From assembly GCF_002284535.1 (NCBI RefSeq), contig NZ_NPKH01000014.1, positions 310,001 through 374,000 of the forward strand: a stretch of DNA of 64,000 bases, written 5' to 3'. Made by a program: the position numbers and the translations under genes. Shown in pieces: positions 25,395-36,855 of this stretch. The notes under the pieces are model-generated. The model made no database searches. It was not told the DNA's origin and saw nothing but the letters and a program-made list of their open reading frames with translations. Source of the DNA: Mesorhizobium wenxiniae (GTDB lineage: Bacteria > Pseudomonadota > Alphaproteobacteria > Rhizobiales > Rhizobiaceae). The stretch's first letter is position 1; every line of letters begins with the position of its first letter.

Positions 25395-26747
25395 TCAGGC
25401 GGCGCTGCGCGTTTCCGAAATGACCTCGACGATATCGTTGACGACGGCCTCGACCAGTTGCTGATCGTCGCCTTCCGCCATGACGCGGATGAGCGGTTCC
25501 GTGCCGGATGGCCGGATGACCAGGCGCCCGGCCTTGCCCAGGCGGTGCCGTCCATCTTCGATCGCCGCCTTGACCAGGGCTTCCTCGAGCGGCTTGCCGC
25601 CGGCAATGTGGACGTTCTTCAGCAGCTGCGGCACCGGCGCAAACTTCTTCGACAGTTCGCTGACCGGCCGGTTCTGCCGCTTGATGCAGGCGAGCACCTG
25701 GAGCGCCGAGACGAGGCCGTCGCCGGTGGTGGAAAAATCGGACAGCACGATGTGGCCCGACTGTTCGCCGCCGACATTCAGGCCGTGCGCACGCATGTGC
25801 TCGACGACATAGCGGTCGCCGACCTTGGTGCGGTGCAACTGCAGGTTCATGTCGCCGAGGAAGCGTTCGAGGCCGAGATTGGACATCACCGTCGAGACGA
25901 TGCCACCTCCGGCCAGCCGTCCGCTCTGATGCCAGGACTCGGCGATCAGCGCCATGATCTGATCGCCATCGACGATCGCGCCGTTCTCGTCGACGATGAC
26001 GACGCGGTCGGCATCGCCGTCGAGCGCGATGCCGATATCGGCGCGCACTTCGTGGACCTTCTTCTGCAGGCCGGCCGGATGGGTCGAGCCGCACTCCTTG
26101 TTGATGTTGAAGCCATTGGGCTCGACATTGATAGCGACGACCTCGGCGCCGAGTTCCCACAGCGCCTCGGGCGCCACCTTGTAGGCAGCGCCGTTGGCGC
26201 AATCGACGACGATGCGGAGGCCCGAAAGCGACATCGAGCGCGGCAGCGTGCGCTTGGCGAATTCGATGTAGCGGTCATGGACGCCGTCGACGCGCTTGGC
26301 GCGGCCGAGCCCGTCCGAATCGGCGAGCGCCAGGTCGATATCCTTGTCGAGCATCCCCTCAATTCGCTCCTCGATCTCATCGGAGAGCTTGTAGCCATCT
26401 GGGCCGAACAGCTTGATACCGTTGTCGTAATAGGGATTGTGCGAGGCCGAGATCATCACGCCGATGTCGGCGCGCAATGAGCGCACCAGCATGGCGACCG
26501 CGGGCGTCGGAATCGGGCCGAGCAGGAACACGTCCATGCCGGCGGCGCACAGACCCGACACCATCGCATTCTCGATCATGTAACCGGAAAGCCTGGTGTC
26601 CTTGCCGAGCACGACTCGGTGGCGATGGTTGCCGCGCTGGAACGAAAGGCCGGCGGCCATGCCGACCCTCATGGCGACCTCCGCCGTCATTGGAAACCTG
26701 TTGGCGCGCCCGCGAATGCCGTCCGTACCGAAATAACTTCCTGCCAT
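25395..26747 (-). CDS. glmM: Phosphoglucosamine mutase
   Basis: 450 residues, full length. The active-site serine loop is [17 protein letters not shown]; the Mg-binding loop is [14 protein letters not shown]; the sugar-binding loop is GGEQSGHIV; the phosphate-binding loop is [12 protein letters not shown]. Converts glucosamine-6-P to glucosamine-1-P for peptidoglycan and LPS precursors (EC 5.4.2.10). The start [13 protein letters not shown] at 26747 is the family start. In many rhizobia glmM directly follows ftsH; here a plus-strand gene and about 1.5 kb lie between them. Confidence 0.96.
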   Translation of the reverse strand: MAGSYFGTDGIRGRANRFPMTAEVAMRVGMAAGLSFQRGNHRHRVVLGKDTRLSGYMIENAMVSGLCAAGMDVFLLGPIPTPAVAMLVRSLRADIGVMISASHNPYYDNGIKLFGPDGYKLSDEIEERIEGMLDKDIDLALADSDGLGRAKRVDGVHDRYIEFAKRTLPRSMSLSGLRIVVDCANGAAYKVAPEALWELGAEVVAINVEPNGFNINKECGSTHPAGLQKKVHEVRADIGIALDGDADRVVIVDENGAIVDGDQIMALIAESWHQSGRLAGGGIVSTVMSNLGLERFLGDMNLQLHRTKVGDRYVVEHMRAHGLNVGGEQSGHIVLSDFSTTGDGLVSALQVLACIKRQNRPVSELSKKFAPVPQLLKNVHIAGGKPLEEALVKAAIEDGRHRLGKAGRLVIRPSGTEPLIRVMAEGDDQQLVEAVVNDIVEVISETRSAA

Positions 26748-27269
26748 GCTAGCCAGCTTCCCGATGGTTCTTTTCCGGCACGTCATGCCATAAATTGGCC
26801 CGAGCCCTATCATCACAATGCATGATTATAGGTCACCAATCCTTAGAAAATTGTTGTTTTGTGTGTTTTGTGTCACGCTCGTGCGTGGATTTTCAAGTTC
26901 CCTGCCTGGTTGCGGCAGCAGCGTTCAGGAACTTCAGACTGCATCTGGATTCTTTGTTGTCTCAGTCAGTAGGCACTGAACTCGCAATCCGCGGGTCGAG
27001 TGGCCCTGGATCGGGCATTCAGTTGCGCCGCAGCGGCGACACTCGATCCAACCGCCATGTCAGGCAGTCCCTCACTGTGGGCCGCTCTATGCGCGCTTTC
27101 CGTGCAAAAGCGCTCGGGAAAATCTACCTGGCGGACAGGAGCTGGCTACGACTTTATCGAAATAATGCACTTTCCGACAGCCTTTTCGCCATTTAGCCTC
27201 TGGCGCAACCAGCCGTTGAGTGTTACTGCTTGCTTGGTACATATCGTGAACATCTGAGGGAGAAGACGC
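26748..27269. other. 522-base spacer between glmM and the four-repeat protein gene
   Basis: No convincing gene. The part 26815-26910 is visibly AT-richer than its surroundings (TTGTTGTTTTGTGTGTTTTG). A possible promoter for the next gene is TTGAGT (27216-27221), 16 bases, TACATA (27238-27243). A 133-codon open frame at 26795-27196 has no signal peptide, domain or ribosome-binding site and is not called. Confidence 0.6.
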
Positions 27270-28061
27270 ATGCTCATCCATCGACTTGCCACTTTGACGG
27301 GTCTCGCCGTCGTGACTTTATTCCTGACGGCGCCCGCCAATGCGCTGACCATGACTGAATGCAGCACCAAGTATAACGCGGCAAAGGACGCCGGAACACT
27401 TGGCGGGCAGAACTGGAACCAGTTCCGCAAGGCAGAATGCGGTACCGACGCCGCCGACGCCACGCCAGCCGCGGCGGAAAGCACCAGCGCTGCAACTACC
27501 GACGCGGCACCGGGCCCGACGGCGAAAGAATGCAGCACCAAATACCAGGCCGCAAAGGCCGCCGGCACGCTGAACGGCACGAAGTGGAGTGACTTCCGCA
27601 AGAGCGAATGCGCCGCCGGCGCCAGCGCGACGGTGGAACCCGCCGCAGAGACGCCCAAGGCAGCGGCGACTGCCAACGCAGGCAACGGCCTTAGCAGGGC
27701 GGATTGCAGCGCCAAGTATCAGGCGGCCAAGACCGGCAACACGCTGAACGGCATGAAGTGGAACGACTTCCGCATGAGCCAGTGCGGTGCCAGTGGTTCC
27801 GACGACGACACCATGCCGGCAGCCGATCAGGCAAGCCTCACCAGCCACCCGGAAACGCCGACCGTCACCGCTCCCCAGGGTGTGACGTTTCCGAAGGCGA
27901 TCTCCACCAAGTATAGCAGCGAAACCCCGGCGAAGGGCCGCATGCACACCTGCCGCGACCAGTACCACGCCAACAAGGAGGCCGATACGCTGGGTGGCCT
28001 CAAGTGGATCCAGAAGGGTGGCGGCTTCTACAGCCTTTGCAATGCCGCGCTGAAGAGCTGA
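27270..28061 (+). CDS. Secreted protein with four Cys-x-KY repeats
   Basis: 263 residues. Signal peptide MLIHRLATLTGLAVVTLFLTAPANA, then four copies of an about 30-residue unit with two cysteines: ECSTKYNAAKDAGTLGGQNW (start of repeat 1), ECSTKYQAAKAAGTLNGTKW (2), DCSAKYQAAKTGNTLNGMKW (3), and a divergent last unit TCRDQYHANKEADTLGGLKW. Each of the first three ends NQFRKAECG-like. Linkers are Ala/Thr/Pro-rich. The unit pattern (Cys, Lys/Tyr, Ala-Ala-Lys, TLxG, W, FR, Cys) is reminiscent of PsiF repeats. Likely periplasmic or secreted; function unknown. A good GAGGGAG ribosome-binding site precedes the ATG. Confidence 0.85.
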   Translation: MLIHRLATLTGLAVVTLFLTAPANALTMTECSTKYNAAKDAGTLGGQNWNQFRKAECGTDAADATPAAAESTSAATTDAAPGPTAKECSTKYQAAKAAGTLNGTKWSDFRKSECAAGASATVEPAAETPKAAATANAGNGLSRADCSAKYQAAKTGNTLNGMKWNDFRMSQCGASGSDDDTMPAADQASLTSHPETPTVTAPQGVTFPKAISTKYSSETPAKGRMHTCRDQYHANKEADTLGGLKWIQKGGGFYSLCNAALKS

Positions 28062-28080
28062 TCGGCAGTAATACCTGAAG

Positions 28081-28122
28081 ACAGGAAGGCCCGCCAACCG
28101 CAAGGTTCGCGGGCCTTCCTGT
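28081..28122 (+). terminator. Long hairpin after the four-repeat protein gene
   Basis: ACAGGAAGGCCCGC (28081-28094) and GCGGGCCTTCCTGT (28109-28122) form a perfect 14-bp stem, and the loop holds AACC..GGTT. There is no strong T-run after it. Probable terminator or 3' stabiliser, 20 bases after the stop. Confidence 0.6.
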
Positions 28123-28195
28123 TGCCGGCGATAAATTGTGCCGGCCCCCTTGCGGGAGATCGGCCCTCATCACGGCCTCCGCAAACCTTCAGCGT

Positions 28196-28327
28196 CTACC
28201 TCCCATGTGGAGAAGTCCCCGGCACTGGGTGAAGCGATGGAGTTTTCAGGCCGCGACCGACTGCTGGCAGCCCTCCAAATGAAACCGCCGCGATCAACAC
28301 CGCGGCGATTTTCGAAATCAATCTCAT
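28196..28327 (-). CDS. Possible 43-aa exported peptide after ftsH
   Basis: A minus-strand frame from ATG 28327 encodes MRLISKIAAVLIAAVSFGGL followed by a Gly/Pro/His tail, the form of a short signal peptide or toxic membrane peptide. It starts 10 bases beyond the ftsH stop. A hairpin CGCCGCG/CGCGGCG (about 28288-28309) lies inside it and could instead be the ftsH terminator. Weak evidence; the remaining 28123-28195 shows nothing. Confidence 0.25.
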   Translation of the reverse strand: MRLISKIAAVLIAAVSFGGLPAVGRGLKTPSLHPVPGTSPHGR

Positions 28328-28337
28328 GAGCCGGACC

Positions 28338-30269
<1,932 letters not shown>

Positions 30270-30324
30270 TTGTCCCGTTGGTGTCCGCTGGCGGACACGC
30301 GTCGTGAGAGGAAACTTGGGTCTA

Positions 30325-30353
30325 ACATAGGGATGGCGCCTTCCCTTGCCAAG
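30325..30353 (-). promoter_or_regulatory. Putative ftsH promoter
   Basis: CTTGGC, 17 bases, CTATGT, reading towards ftsH, 55 bases before its start. The -35 resembles the rhizobial CTTG-type used by RpoD and RpoH. It allows ftsH expression independent of the tol-pal-tilS transcript. Confidence 0.4.
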
Positions 30354-30389
30354 CAGAACAGCATGTCGCGGTTAAGCTTTCGCCCACGA

Positions 30390-31799
30390 TCAACTGGCAG
30401 TGTGGCCGCTAAAAGGCGTGGCAGGAAGAAGCGGCGCGCCGATCAGCGCGGCGACCGTTCCGGCCGGCGCCAGGTCGAAGGACGGCAGGAAGCGGGCAAA
30501 GGGCGCGACCACCGGGCATACCGCCATTCCCGGCAGGACCTGGCTGTCCTGCGCCGAACCGAGGCATTCGCCAAGAAGTTCATCTGGGCGCCACAGCACC
30601 GGCTCGGCCGCCAAGGCCGCGCGGACAAGGCTTGGCGGCGTGCCGTCGTCGGCAATTGGCCGTTTTGCGGCACGAGCCGCACCGAGCGGCGCGATCAAAA
30701 ATGCACCTGGTTCATCGTCCAATGTGATCCTCCAGCGGCCGTCCCAGAGGGCATTGTCCACGGCAGGAGCAGCGGGCGGCAGGTTGCGGGTTTCGCGACG
30801 CAGGAAGATGCCGGCACGCCGTGCATCGACCACCGTCCGCGACAATGTGGCGCAAAACGGGGTCGCGAAAAATGGGGTTGTGCCAGATGGTCCGGCCCTC
30901 AGCCGATCGAGCAGCGCCTTGCTGCGAACCTGGTCGGGCAGAAAGGCAACGCCGCCGACAGTCGCCAGCAGGATGCGCAGCGCATAGACGGCCGCCGCCT
31001 CGTCGCCGGCCGTCGCAAAGCCCGGATCGAGACGGATAAGGCCGGCGGTGGGCCTGCTGGCAAAGCCGCGGATCAGCGCGGCTGCGCGATGGCCAAGTTG
31101 TTCGCGCTCCACCGCAACCCGCGCGGCCAGCGCCACCGCGTCTTCCACGCGCTGGGTACCATTGCGGTCGGCAAGTGCCGCGCGGATACGCGGCCTCTCG
31201 AAAGCCTCGTCTTCATTGGTCGGGTCTTCGACCCAGCCGACATTCGCGCGCTGCAGGACTTCGCGCAGCGCCGCCCGCCGTGTGCCGAGAAGCGGCCGTG
31301 CGATCCAGATCCGCCAGTCGTAAAGAGTCGCGGGCGCCATGCCGGCGAGACCTCGCCCATCTTGGCGTGCCCCATCCTCGCGTGCTTTCCGCATCAGCAC
31401 GGTCTCGGCCTGGTCGTCGGCAGTGTGGCCGGTCAGGACCAGGCCGATACCTTCCGCCTGCGCTGCCTCGGCCAGCAGCCGGTAGCGTGCCTCTCGCGCG
31501 GCAGCCGGCAGGCCGGTCGACGGCTTGCGCCTGGACCAGACCACGGTGCGGTGGGCAATGCCGCGCCCGACGCAAAGCCTGGCCACGGCTTGCGCTTCCG
31601 CTGCCGAGCCCGGCCGCAGACCGTGATCGATCGTCACAGCCAGCAATTTCGTTGCGGGCGCGGTACGGTCGAGGTGATCTTTGAGGAGAAGGAGAAGGGC
31701 GGTCGAGTCGCTGCCGCCGGACACGGCCGCAACAGCGCCGTTGGTAAAGTCGATCTGCGAAAAAACCGAAGGGTCAGGCTCGGTTTCTAGCGTCAGCAC
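30390..31799 (-). CDS. tilS: tRNA(Ile)-lysidine synthase
   Basis: 469 residues. N-terminal PP-loop ATPase with AVSGGSDSTALLLLL (about residues 24-38) and VTIDHGLRPGSAAEA, LTGHTADDQAETVLMR. It converts C34 of the AUA-reading tRNA-Ile to lysidine, essential for decoding. The start codon is GTG at 31799 and overlaps the cpoB stop (GTGCTGA), so translation is coupled. The C-terminal about 170 residues are variable, as usual in the family. Confidence 0.93.
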   Translation of the reverse strand: MLTLETEPDPSVFSQIDFTNGAVAAVSGGSDSTALLLLLKDHLDRTAPATKLLAVTIDHGLRPGSAAEAQAVARLCVGRGIAHRTVVWSRRKPSTGLPAAAREARYRLLAEAAQAEGIGLVLTGHTADDQAETVLMRKAREDGARQDGRGLAGMAPATLYDWRIWIARPLLGTRRAALREVLQRANVGWVEDPTNEDEAFERPRIRAALADRNGTQRVEDAVALAARVAVEREQLGHRAAALIRGFASRPTAGLIRLDPGFATAGDEAAAVYALRILLATVGGVAFLPDQVRSKALLDRLRAGPSGTTPFFATPFCATLSRTVVDARRAGIFLRRETRNLPPAAPAVDNALWDGRWRITLDDEPGAFLIAPLGAARAAKRPIADDGTPPSLVRAALAAEPVLWRPDELLGECLGSAQDSQVLPGMAVCPVVAPFARFLPSFDLAPAGTVAALIGAPLLPATPFSGHTAS

Positions 31800-32905
31800 G
31801 CCGCGAGCGCCCTTTCCTGCTTGACGCGTTCCTTGAGCGTGCCGGAAACGTTGGGATAGCGCTTACCGATCTCGCCGAAAGTGGCGCAGGCCACGTCGCG
31901 CTGATTCAATCCGACCAGCGAGACACCGAGCTTTAGCAGCATGTCGGGAGCTTTCTTGGCCTTCGGATAGTCCTTGCTGGCGGCGAGGAACGTCTCGGCC
32001 GCGTCGCGGTATTTCTGCTGGCCGAGCAGCGACTCACCCAGCCAGTAATGCGCGTCCGCCGCCTTGGCGTTCTTGGGGAAGCGGGCGATGTGGTCGCGAA
32101 AGCCCTGTTCGGCAGTGCTGTAGTCGCCCGACAGGATGAACTGGTAGGAGTTGCGGTAAAGCTCCTCGGGGTCGTCGGTGGCGGGCAGCGCCGCGACCAC
32201 CGTGTCGTCGGACTTGCCGGCCTGCGTGCCAGCACCTTGGTCACCGGGGGCTTGGTCGCTGGTGGCAGGGGCAGTGTTCTGCACCGGTGCATGTGCCTGC
32301 GTGTTGCCGTCGGCGTCGATCACATTGCCGTTCTTGTCGACGGTGATGGTGCCGAACGTCTTCGGCGGCGTGCCGGGGATCACCGTGCCGGGTTCGCCCG
32401 TCGGCGATTCGACGATGACCTCCCCGCTCTGGTCGCCGGCGGGCGGTGAGCCCGCATCGCCCGGCGCGTGCGTCGCCGGAGCCTCGGCGACGCTGCTGTC
32501 GGTGTTGGTGGTGGCGTCCGACTTCCTCTGCTCGGCCGGTTGCTGCGCGCCTTGCGACCCGCCTTCCAGCTGCTGGAAGCGGAACTCGTTGTCTTCCTGC
32601 TGCTTGCGGATCTGCTCCTGCATCTGCAGCACCTGGAAGTTGAGCTCCTCAATCTTGCCGTTCATCTGGCGCAGCTGTTCCTCCAGCGCCGTAGTACCGG
32701 TGCCATCCTGGGCGAATTGAACCTGATCCGGTTTCTTTCTTTCGCCGAAGACGCCGGGCAAGTTGATCTTCGGCAAATGGAAGGAAAAGCCGCCTTTCGG
32801 CGGTTGTTGCTCGTTGCCGCTTGCCCCCGTACCGCCACCAAGTGCGGCGACGCTTGATACGAGCAGCAGCGCAAGCGTGCCGCTCAAGACCGATCTGAAA
32901 TGCAT
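31793..32905 (-). CDS. cpoB: Tol-Pal coordinator CpoB (YbgF)
   Basis: 370 residues. Signal peptide MHFRSVLSGTLALLLVSSVAALG. A coiled coil follows at about 60-110 (TTALEEQLRQMNGKIEELNF.. QMQEQIRKQQEDNEFRFQQL) that trimerises in E. coli. Then comes a long Pro/Thr/Asp/Gly-rich linker, and C-terminal TPR repeats from about 250 (EELYRNSYQFILSGDYSTAE.. KAADAHYWLGESLLGQQKYRDAA). Links peptidoglycan synthesis with Tol-driven outer-membrane constriction. The start at 32905 has GAGAGG upstream. Follows pal in the Tol-Pal cluster. Confidence 0.92.
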   Translation of the reverse strand: MHFRSVLSGTLALLLVSSVAALGGGTGASGNEQQPPKGGFSFHLPKINLPGVFGERKKPDQVQFAQDGTGTTALEEQLRQMNGKIEELNFQVLQMQEQIRKQQEDNEFRFQQLEGGSQGAQQPAEQRKSDATTNTDSSVAEAPATHAPGDAGSPPAGDQSGEVIVESPTGEPGTVIPGTPPKTFGTITVDKNGNVIDADGNTQAHAPVQNTAPATSDQAPGDQGAGTQAGKSDDTVVAALPATDDPEELYRNSYQFILSGDYSTAEQGFRDHIARFPKNAKAADAHYWLGESLLGQQKYRDAAETFLAASKDYPKAKKAPDMLLKLGVSLVGLNQRDVACATFGEIGKRYPNVSGTLKERVKQERALAAC

Positions 32906-33035
32906 GTGCCTCTCGCCGTGGTTTGCCTGTTGCATGCCTTCCGATCGGAGTGGGACCGTCAGGCGCCTCGGCTCTTAGCAGGACGCAGGACTTCGGCCAA
33001 ATTTTGTTTCAAGTCCCATATACGGGCGCCGGACG

Positions 33036-33062
33036 TGAAAAAGGCGGCCGCGGCCGCCTTTC
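33036..33062 (-). terminator. Intrinsic terminator between pal and cpoB
   Basis: Palindrome AAGGCGGCCGCGGCCGCCTT (33041-33060) read on the minus strand is followed by TTTTT, 42 bases after the pal stop. An adjacent 12-bp palindrome ACACATATGTGT lies at 33063-33074. Termination here would separate tolB-pal from cpoB-tilS. Confidence 0.75.
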
Positions 33063-33102
33063 ACACATATGTGTTGCATTTCTGCCGATCAGAAATTGCC
33101 GA

Positions 33103-33609
33103 TCAAGAACCGGCGCCGCCGAGCGTGGTGACAGCGCGGCGGTTCTGCGACCAGCAGGAGATGTCGTCGCAAACCGCAACCGGACGCTCCTTGCCGTAGG
33201 AAATGGTCTTCAGGCGCTGGGCGGAAACACCCCTGGCGACGAGGAAGTCGCGGGTGGCGGCGGCACGGCGGGCGCCGAGCGCCAGATTGTATTCGCGCGT
33301 GCCGCGCTCGTCGGCATGGCCTTCGATAACGATGGCATACTGCCTATACTGGTTCAGCCACTGCGCCTGGCGCGAAAGCGTCGTCTGCGCGTCGGCGCGG
33401 ATCGAGGACGAATCCGTATCGAAGAAGATGCGGTCGCCGATGTTGACGGTGAAGTCCTGGGCCGATCCGGGCGTTGCCGCCCCGGCGCCGCTGAGACCGA
33501 GATCGGCGGCGCTGTTCGGGGTCTTCTTCGAGGCGCAACCCGCAATGGCGAGCGACGCCACCAGCGCGATCATCACCGGGTTTCTAGTAAGTGCTGCGAT
33601 ACGGCCCAT
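33103..33609 (-). CDS. pal: Peptidoglycan-associated lipoprotein Pal
   Basis: 168 residues. Lipoprotein signal with lipobox IAGC (SLAIAGCASKK); OmpA-like domain (about 65-160) with IFFDTDSSSI, IEGHADERGTREYNLALGARRA and the peptidoglycan (diaminopimelate)-binding Asp/Arg pair. Anchors the outer membrane to the wall and binds TolB. The start at 33609 (MGRIAALTRNP) has AAGGAGAGG upstream. Two cysteines near the C-terminus (VCDDISCW) may form a disulfide. Confidence 0.95.
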   Translation of the reverse strand: MGRIAALTRNPVMIALVASLAIAGCASKKTPNSAADLGLSGAGAATPGSAQDFTVNIGDRIFFDTDSSSIRADAQTTLSRQAQWLNQYRQYAIVIEGHADERGTREYNLALGARRAAATRDFLVARGVSAQRLKTISYGKERPVAVCDDISCWSQNRRAVTTLGGAGS

Positions 33610-33871
33610 GCCGCCTCTCCTTCGCAATTCGAGTGATTTCGTTGATCGTCCAGTAACCACGTTTGGGTTAACCGGCGTTCAAGAAACACGGTTAAAATTT
33701 GGTTTCGGCTGCCGTCCGCAGCCGTTTTGCCAGAGGCCACCAGAGGGGGCAACAATGTGCGCGGACCCTAGGCGGAAATGCGGCTAAAACGCGACCAAGC
33801 CGTGGAAAGGAGCGAATTGAAGAAATGAGGAATCCCGTCGTCTCCATCTCTTCAATTCTTCATTTCCTCGC

Positions 33872-35182
33872 TTACTCGAGCAGCGGCGACCAGGCCGGGT
33901 CCGACGCGAAATTCGCGGTCGGGATCGACTGCTCGTTGCGCCCAGTGAGATCGACCGAAACGAGTTTCGGCCCGCCGGCTGAATCGCGGAAGAACATCAG
34001 CACCCGCCCGTTGGGCGCCCAGGTCGGCCCCTCCTGCTGAAAGCCGGTTGAAAGGATGCGCTCGCCCGAACCGTCGACGCGCATGACGCCGATCTGGAAT
34101 TCGCCGGCAGTCTGCTTGGTGAAGGCGATGAGATCGCCGCGCGGCGACCATACCGGCGTCGAATAGACGCCGTCGCCGAAGGAGATGCGGGTCTGGCCCG
34201 AACCGTCGGCGCCCATCACATAGATCTGCGCGCGGCCGCCGCGGTCGGAGGTGAACACCACCTTGCTGCCATCCGGCGAATAGGACGGCGAGGTGTCGAT
34301 GGCCGTCGAATTGGTGAGCCTGGTCGTCGAGCGGCTTCTCAGGTCCATGGCGAAGATGTTGGAATTGCCGTCGTCGCGCAGCAGGCTCATGATCACCTTC
34401 TGGCCGTCGGGCGAAAAGCGCGGCGCAAAGGTCATGCCGGGAAAGTCGCCGACCAGTTCGCGCTGCCCGGTCTCGATCTGCAGCAGATAGACCTTCGGCT
34501 GGCCGCTTTCGTAGGACATGTAAGTGATTTCCTGCCGGTTTGGCGAGAAGCGCGGGGTCAGCACGATCGACCTGCCATCCGACAGATAGCGGACGTTGGC
34601 GCCGTCCTGGTCCATGATGGCGAGGCGCTTCTTGCGCGCGTTCTTTGCGCCCGATTCGTCGATGAAGACGACGCGCGTGTCGAAATAGCCCTTCTCGCCG
34701 GTCAGCCGCTCATAGATCGCATCGGCGATGATATGAGCGACGCGCCTCGTATTGGCGTCGTTGGCGAAGAACTGCTCGCCCGACATCTGCTGGCCGGCAA
34801 AGGTGTCCCACAGCCTGTACTGGGCGCGGACGCGGCCATCGGCCTCCTTGCTGACGCTGCCGGTGACCAGCGCCTGGGCATTGATCACCTTCCAGTCCTC
34901 GAAGCGGGGCGTGGCATCCGGATTGGAGATCTTTTCGATGAAAGCGCTTTTGTCGATCGGCGCGAACAGGCCGGAGCGTTTCAGGTCTGCGCTGACGATG
35001 CCGGAAATCTCCGCGCCCAACGCATCGCCGCCCTGGAAATCGGTGATGGCGATTGGCAGCGGCTCGACATTGCCTTTGTTGACGTTGAGCTCAACGAGCG
35101 CCCGCGCCGGCAAGGTGGCGGCGGCAGTCATGCCCAGCGCCATCGCTACGATCATCAGGAGCGGCTTGAGGATGGATTTCAT
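33872..35182 (-). CDS. tolB: Tol-Pal translocation protein TolB
   Basis: 436 residues. Signal peptide ([28 protein letters not shown]), an N-terminal alpha/beta domain (about 30-160) and a six-bladed beta-propeller with WD40-like PD40 repeats: [52 protein letters not shown]. Periplasmic partner of Pal and TolA. Start at 35182 because the signal peptide begins there. The 3' space to pal (33661-33871) holds only an imperfect inverted repeat (GAATTGAAGA / TCTTCAATTC). Confidence 0.95.
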   Translation of the reverse strand: MKSILKPLLMIVAMALGMTAAATLPARALVELNVNKGNVEPLPIAITDFQGGDALGAEISGIVSADLKRSGLFAPIDKSAFIEKISNPDATPRFEDWKVINAQALVTGSVSKEADGRVRAQYRLWDTFAGQQMSGEQFFANDANTRRVAHIIADAIYERLTGEKGYFDTRVVFIDESGAKNARKKRLAIMDQDGANVRYLSDGRSIVLTPRFSPNRQEITYMSYESGQPKVYLLQIETGQRELVGDFPGMTFAPRFSPDGQKVIMSLLRDDGNSNIFAMDLRSRSTTRLTNSTAIDTSPSYSPDGSKVVFTSDRGGRAQIYVMGADGSGQTRISFGDGVYSTPVWSPRGDLIAFTKQTAGEFQIGVMRVDGSGERILSTGFQQEGPTWAPNGRVLMFFRDSAGGPKLVSVDLTGRNEQSIPTANFASDPAWSPLLE

Positions 35183-35222
35183 GTCTTCTCGCTTCTCTTC
35201 AATGATTCTACGGGCGCCAGAC

Positions 35223-36380
35223 CTATAGGCCCAGCATCTCCCTCGGATCGAACGTGACCCGCACGTCGGCCCAGATGTCTTGTTTGCCTGCGGGAACCTG
35301 CAGGCCGGCCACATCGCATTTCTGAACCGCGCGAACGGCACTTTCGTCGAACGGGCGGCTTCCGCTCGACTTTTCGACAGATGGCCGTCCGTCCAGCTTG
35401 CCGGAGGCGTCGAGGTTGAACCGGACTACGACGATGAAATTCTCGGAACCCTCGAGCCCTACCGGCAGGGTCCAGCAACCACCAAGCTGAGCCTCCAACG
35501 CCCCCTGCTCCGACCTTGAAAGCTTCTGGCCCTGATTCTTGTCCCCGCCGAGCGACGCCTGCTGGGTTGAACGCTTGGCGCCGCCGCCGGACGGCTTCCG
35601 CTTGTCGAGCAACGCGGAAATCTCGTCGGCGTTGAACTGCTTGTCTTCCGACTTCGGCTTGGACGAGGCCTCCTTGACCGGCTTGTCGGCGTCCTTGCGC
35701 TCCGGCGCCTTGGCGCTTTCGGCCTGGGCCGGCTGCGGCTTCGGCCGCGCCTGCGGCGCAGGCGCAGAGTCCGGAAGCTGCGTCGTCTCGGTGGGCTGCT
35801 CTTTCGTTATTGCTTCGGCGACGGCGTCCGGCTTGACCTCAGGCTGCGGGTCGATGGCGGCGGTCTTGTCCTGCGGCGGCGTCGGCGCCGGCTCCTTGGC
35901 CGGTGTTGGCTTAGGCTCCGCCTGCTTGACAGGCTCGGGCTTGACCTCTTCCTTCGGCTGCGGGACCGGTGCGACCTCCGTCGCCGGAACAGGCTTGGGC
36001 TGTTCCTTCGGCTTCGGCACATCCTCGGGCTTCGGCTTCTCTTTCGGCGTCGGCGCGGGCGGCGGCGCCTCAGCCTTATCGACTGGCTGGGGCTTGGGTT
36101 CCGGCGTCGGCGGCTTGTCGGTATCGACGCTGTTTTCGCCGACCGTCTGCGCGTCGGCCACGATGTCCGGACGCTGGGTCGGCAATGGAGCCGGCTTTTC
36201 GCTCACCGCAGCTTTCTTGTCGCCTTTCTGTATCTGCGCGATCGCTTCCATCGGCACGATTTCGACCGCCAGCGACTCGGCATCGGACGCCGGCAATGCA
36301 GCCGGCGCCGACAGCGTGAACAGGCCGAAGCCGATCACGACCGTATGCAAGATCACCGATGTGGTGAGGCCGGTCCTCAT
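35223..36380 (-). CDS. tolA: TolA-like envelope protein
   Basis: 385 residues. One N-terminal membrane segment ([20 protein letters not shown]); a very long Pro/Lys/Glu/Ala-rich span (about 75-250, [20 protein letters not shown] and similar), predicted extended rather than the helical domain II of E. coli TolA; and a C-terminal TonB/TolA domain ([20 protein letters not shown], then [21 protein letters not shown]). Transmits TolQR force to TolB-Pal. Starts seven bases after tolR. Confidence 0.9.
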   Translation of the reverse strand: MRTGLTTSVILHTVVIGFGLFTLSAPAALPASDAESLAVEIVPMEAIAQIQKGDKKAAVSEKPAPLPTQRPDIVADAQTVGENSVDTDKPPTPEPKPQPVDKAEAPPPAPTPKEKPKPEDVPKPKEQPKPVPATEVAPVPQPKEEVKPEPVKQAEPKPTPAKEPAPTPPQDKTAAIDPQPEVKPDAVAEAITKEQPTETTQLPDSAPAPQARPKPQPAQAESAKAPERKDADKPVKEASSKPKSEDKQFNADEISALLDKRKPSGGGAKRSTQQASLGGDKNQGQKLSRSEQGALEAQLGGCWTLPVGLEGSENFIVVVRFNLDASGKLDGRPSVEKSSGSRPFDESAVRAVQKCDVAGLQVPAGKQDIWADVRVTFDPREMLGL

Positions 36381-36387
36381 CTTGCGT

Positions 36388-36846
36388 CTATTGATCCTGT
36401 TCCTGCAGTGAAACCAGGCCGATATTCTTGTATCCGGCGGCCGAGATGCGGGCCATCACCTTCATGGCGGTGCCATAGTCCGTCGACTTGTCGCCGCGGA
36501 TGAAGATGCGCTCGTCATAGCCGGTCTTCGAGATCGCCTGCAGCTTCGCCACCAGTTCCTCAACCGGGATTTCGGTCTCCTGGAGATAGATCTGGCCGGC
36601 GGAGTTGATGGAGACCGTGATCGGCTGCGTGTCGACATTCATCGCCTTGGCCTGCGTGTCCGGCAGGTCGATCGGCACGCCGACCGTCAGCAATGGTGCG
36701 GCGACCATGAAGATGATCAGCAGCACCAGCATCACGTCGACCATCGGCGTGACGTTGATTTCCGATATCATCGCGTGATGGCGGCCGCGCCGCCTGTGGC
36801 CGCGACCACCGCGTCCCCCGCCACCCGCGCCTACAGACATTCCCAT
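36388..36846 (-). CDS. tolR: TolR proton-channel subunit
   Basis: 152 residues. Gly/Arg-rich cytoplasmic start, then ISEINVTPMVDVMLVLLIIF, where the membrane Asp (PMVDV) is the proton-carrying residue of the ExbD/TolR family. The periplasmic domain ends in IGLVSLQEQDQ. Works with TolQ to energise TolA. GAGG lies eight bases before the ATG. Confidence 0.95.
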   Translation of the reverse strand: MGMSVGAGGGGRGGRGHRRRGRHHAMISEINVTPMVDVMLVLLIIFMVAAPLLTVGVPIDLPDTQAKAMNVDTQPITVSINSAGQIYLQETEIPVEELVAKLQAISKTGYDERIFIRGDKSTDYGTAMKVMARISAAGYKNIGLVSLQEQDQ

Positions 36847-36855
36847 GATTGTTCC

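Noticed and set aside
26795..27196. 133-codon plus-strand frame before the four-repeat protein
   Set aside because: No ribosome-binding site, no domain, odd composition; it overlaps the glmM promoter region.
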